A stretch of 64,000 bases of DNA from assembly GCF_009911795.1 (NCBI RefSeq), contig NZ_CP047898.1:744001-808000 (forward strand), given 5' to 3'. This stretch comes from Pseudarthrobacter psychrotolerans (GTDB lineage: Bacteria > Actinomycetota > Actinomycetes > Actinomycetales > Micrococcaceae). The first letter of the stretch is position 1, and each line of letters starts with the position of its first letter. Below, piece after piece: positions 63,447 through 64,000 of the stretch. Under the pieces are notes generated by a model. The model saw only the letters and a list, made by a program, of their open reading frames with translations, made no database searches and was not told the origin of the DNA. The translations under genes and the position numbers were made by a program.

Positions 63447-63845
63447 CTACTGGGCGGCGAACTCGGTCGCCAGGGGTGCCAGGTCCACAGTGAACTGGTG
63501 CATCCCGCTGCCCACGTCGAAGGGTTCCCCGCCCGGCAGTTCCACGGTCGCGTCCGATCCCGTCGGCACCAGCACGTCAGCGGTCATGACACCCTGCTCG
63601 ATCCGCCAGGCAATGGACGCGAGCCCGTATGGCGTCAGGTGTGAGGCTTCGGCGAAAGTCAGTCCGCCACCCGGCTGGGGACGGAAACGGATGTGCCGGT
63701 GTCCAGGCGCTGCCGGTGCCAGGCCGGCCACCACACGGTGGAGCCAGTCGGCCACGGCACCCAGGGCGTAGTGGTTGAACGAAGTCATGGTGCCAGGGTT
63801 GACGGTGCCGTCCGGGCGCTGGCTGTCCCAGCGTCCCGGGTGGTG
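63447..63845 (-). pseudogene. Alpha-L-rhamnosidase C-terminal fragment
   Basis: The minus-strand frame encodes RWDSQRPDGTVNPGTMTSFNHYALGAVADWLHRVVAGLAPAAPG, then LTPYGLASIAWRIEQGVMTADVLVPTGSDATVELPGG, ending at a stop at 63447. This is the end of the catalytic (alpha/alpha)6 domain and the C-terminal beta domain of GH78-type bacterial rhamnosidases, whose full length is about 900 aa. The remaining upstream part is replaced by antiporter sequence near 63845, so it is a remnant. Confidence 0.85.
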
Positions 63846-64000
63846 TGCGTTGATGCTGACGGAGTGCGAGCAGCGGAAACAGGAGTACCGAGAGCATTCC
63901 TGCTCCGACCAGTGCGGCTGAGATTCCGCTTGAGAGAATCCCCTCGTCCCGGCCGATGGCTGTCACAGCTACGATAATCGGCAGTCCTGTTGCACCCAAC
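63846..64000 (-). pseudogene. Cation/proton antiporter fragment, runs off the window
   Basis: The frame entering from the right edge encodes LGATGLPIIVAVTAIGRDEG then ILSSGISAALVGAGMLSVLLFPLLAL, the end of the membrane domain of CPA2-type Na+(K+)/H+ antiporters. It then passes out of frame into the rhamnosidase remnant and stops near 63577. Its 5' part lies beyond the window. Confidence 0.75.

Overview
The window looks like chromosome (or a large plasmid) of a high-G+C Gram-positive bacterium, most likely an Arthrobacter/Pseudarthrobacter-type member of the Micrococcaceae. This is inferred from base composition, frequent GTG starts, the actinobacterial families present (DUF5129, DUF5671, SPW-repeat, DevS/DevR-like regulators, DinB2-like polymerase) and the types of insertion sequence. 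No rRNA, complete tRNA or CRISPR array was seen.

Layout. (1) 0.4-3.3 kb: a NitT/TauT-type ABC importer operon, followed by a small unknown gene. (2) 4.9-11.6 kb: an unusual cluster with an unknown protein, a DnaQ-type exonuclease-BRCT protein, a Cys-rich protein, an OGG-fold glycosylase-like protein split by an IS1380 element, and a treble-clef repeat protein ending in a nuclease-like domain. Three of these genes overlap head to tail, so it reads as a DNA-processing or defence-type operon. An IS3 element follows. (3) 13.25-26.53 kb: a complete Tn3-family transposon with 38-bp ends differing at one base. It carries a SUKH-type immunity-like protein, a HicB-like protein, a broken ammonia-lyase-like gene, a TetR/SDR/F420-reductase-like cassette, a DNA-ligase relic, a nested resolvase-TniA-TniB module, and its own tnpR and tnpA. 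(4) 26.5-33.2 kb: an FAD dehydrogenase gene beheaded by the transposon, an IclR regulator plus pobA (4-hydroxybenzoate hydroxylase), an XRE-cupin regulator, a thioredoxin-reductase-like flavoprotein and a methyltransferase. (5) 33.4-51.8 kb: a stress/dormancy island of universal stress proteins, split-barrel (PNPOx-like) proteins, a zinc alcohol dehydrogenase, a flavodoxin, a DUF1508 protein, a P-type metal ATPase, a GAF histidine kinase and its LuxR-type response regulator. Eight DosR/DevR-like palindromes sit upstream of its genes. (6) 51.8-53.6 kb: an SPW membrane protein and a DinB2-like polymerase. (7) 53.7-63.3 kb: a seven-gene operon for uptake and beta-oxidation of an acid, best fitting glutarate, divergent from a LysR regulator. 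(8) 63.4 kb to the end: a rhamnosidase C-terminal fragment joined to a truncated cation/proton antiporter.

The two most interesting things are the DevR-box regulon, which ties nearly all genes of region 5 to the two-component system encoded inside it, and the compact nuclease/glycosylase-like cluster of region 2. Excising the IS1380 element at its 5-bp target duplication restores the broken gene exactly. Several conserved genes carry single-base frameshifts, some next to homopolymers, so part of the apparent decay could be sequencing error.
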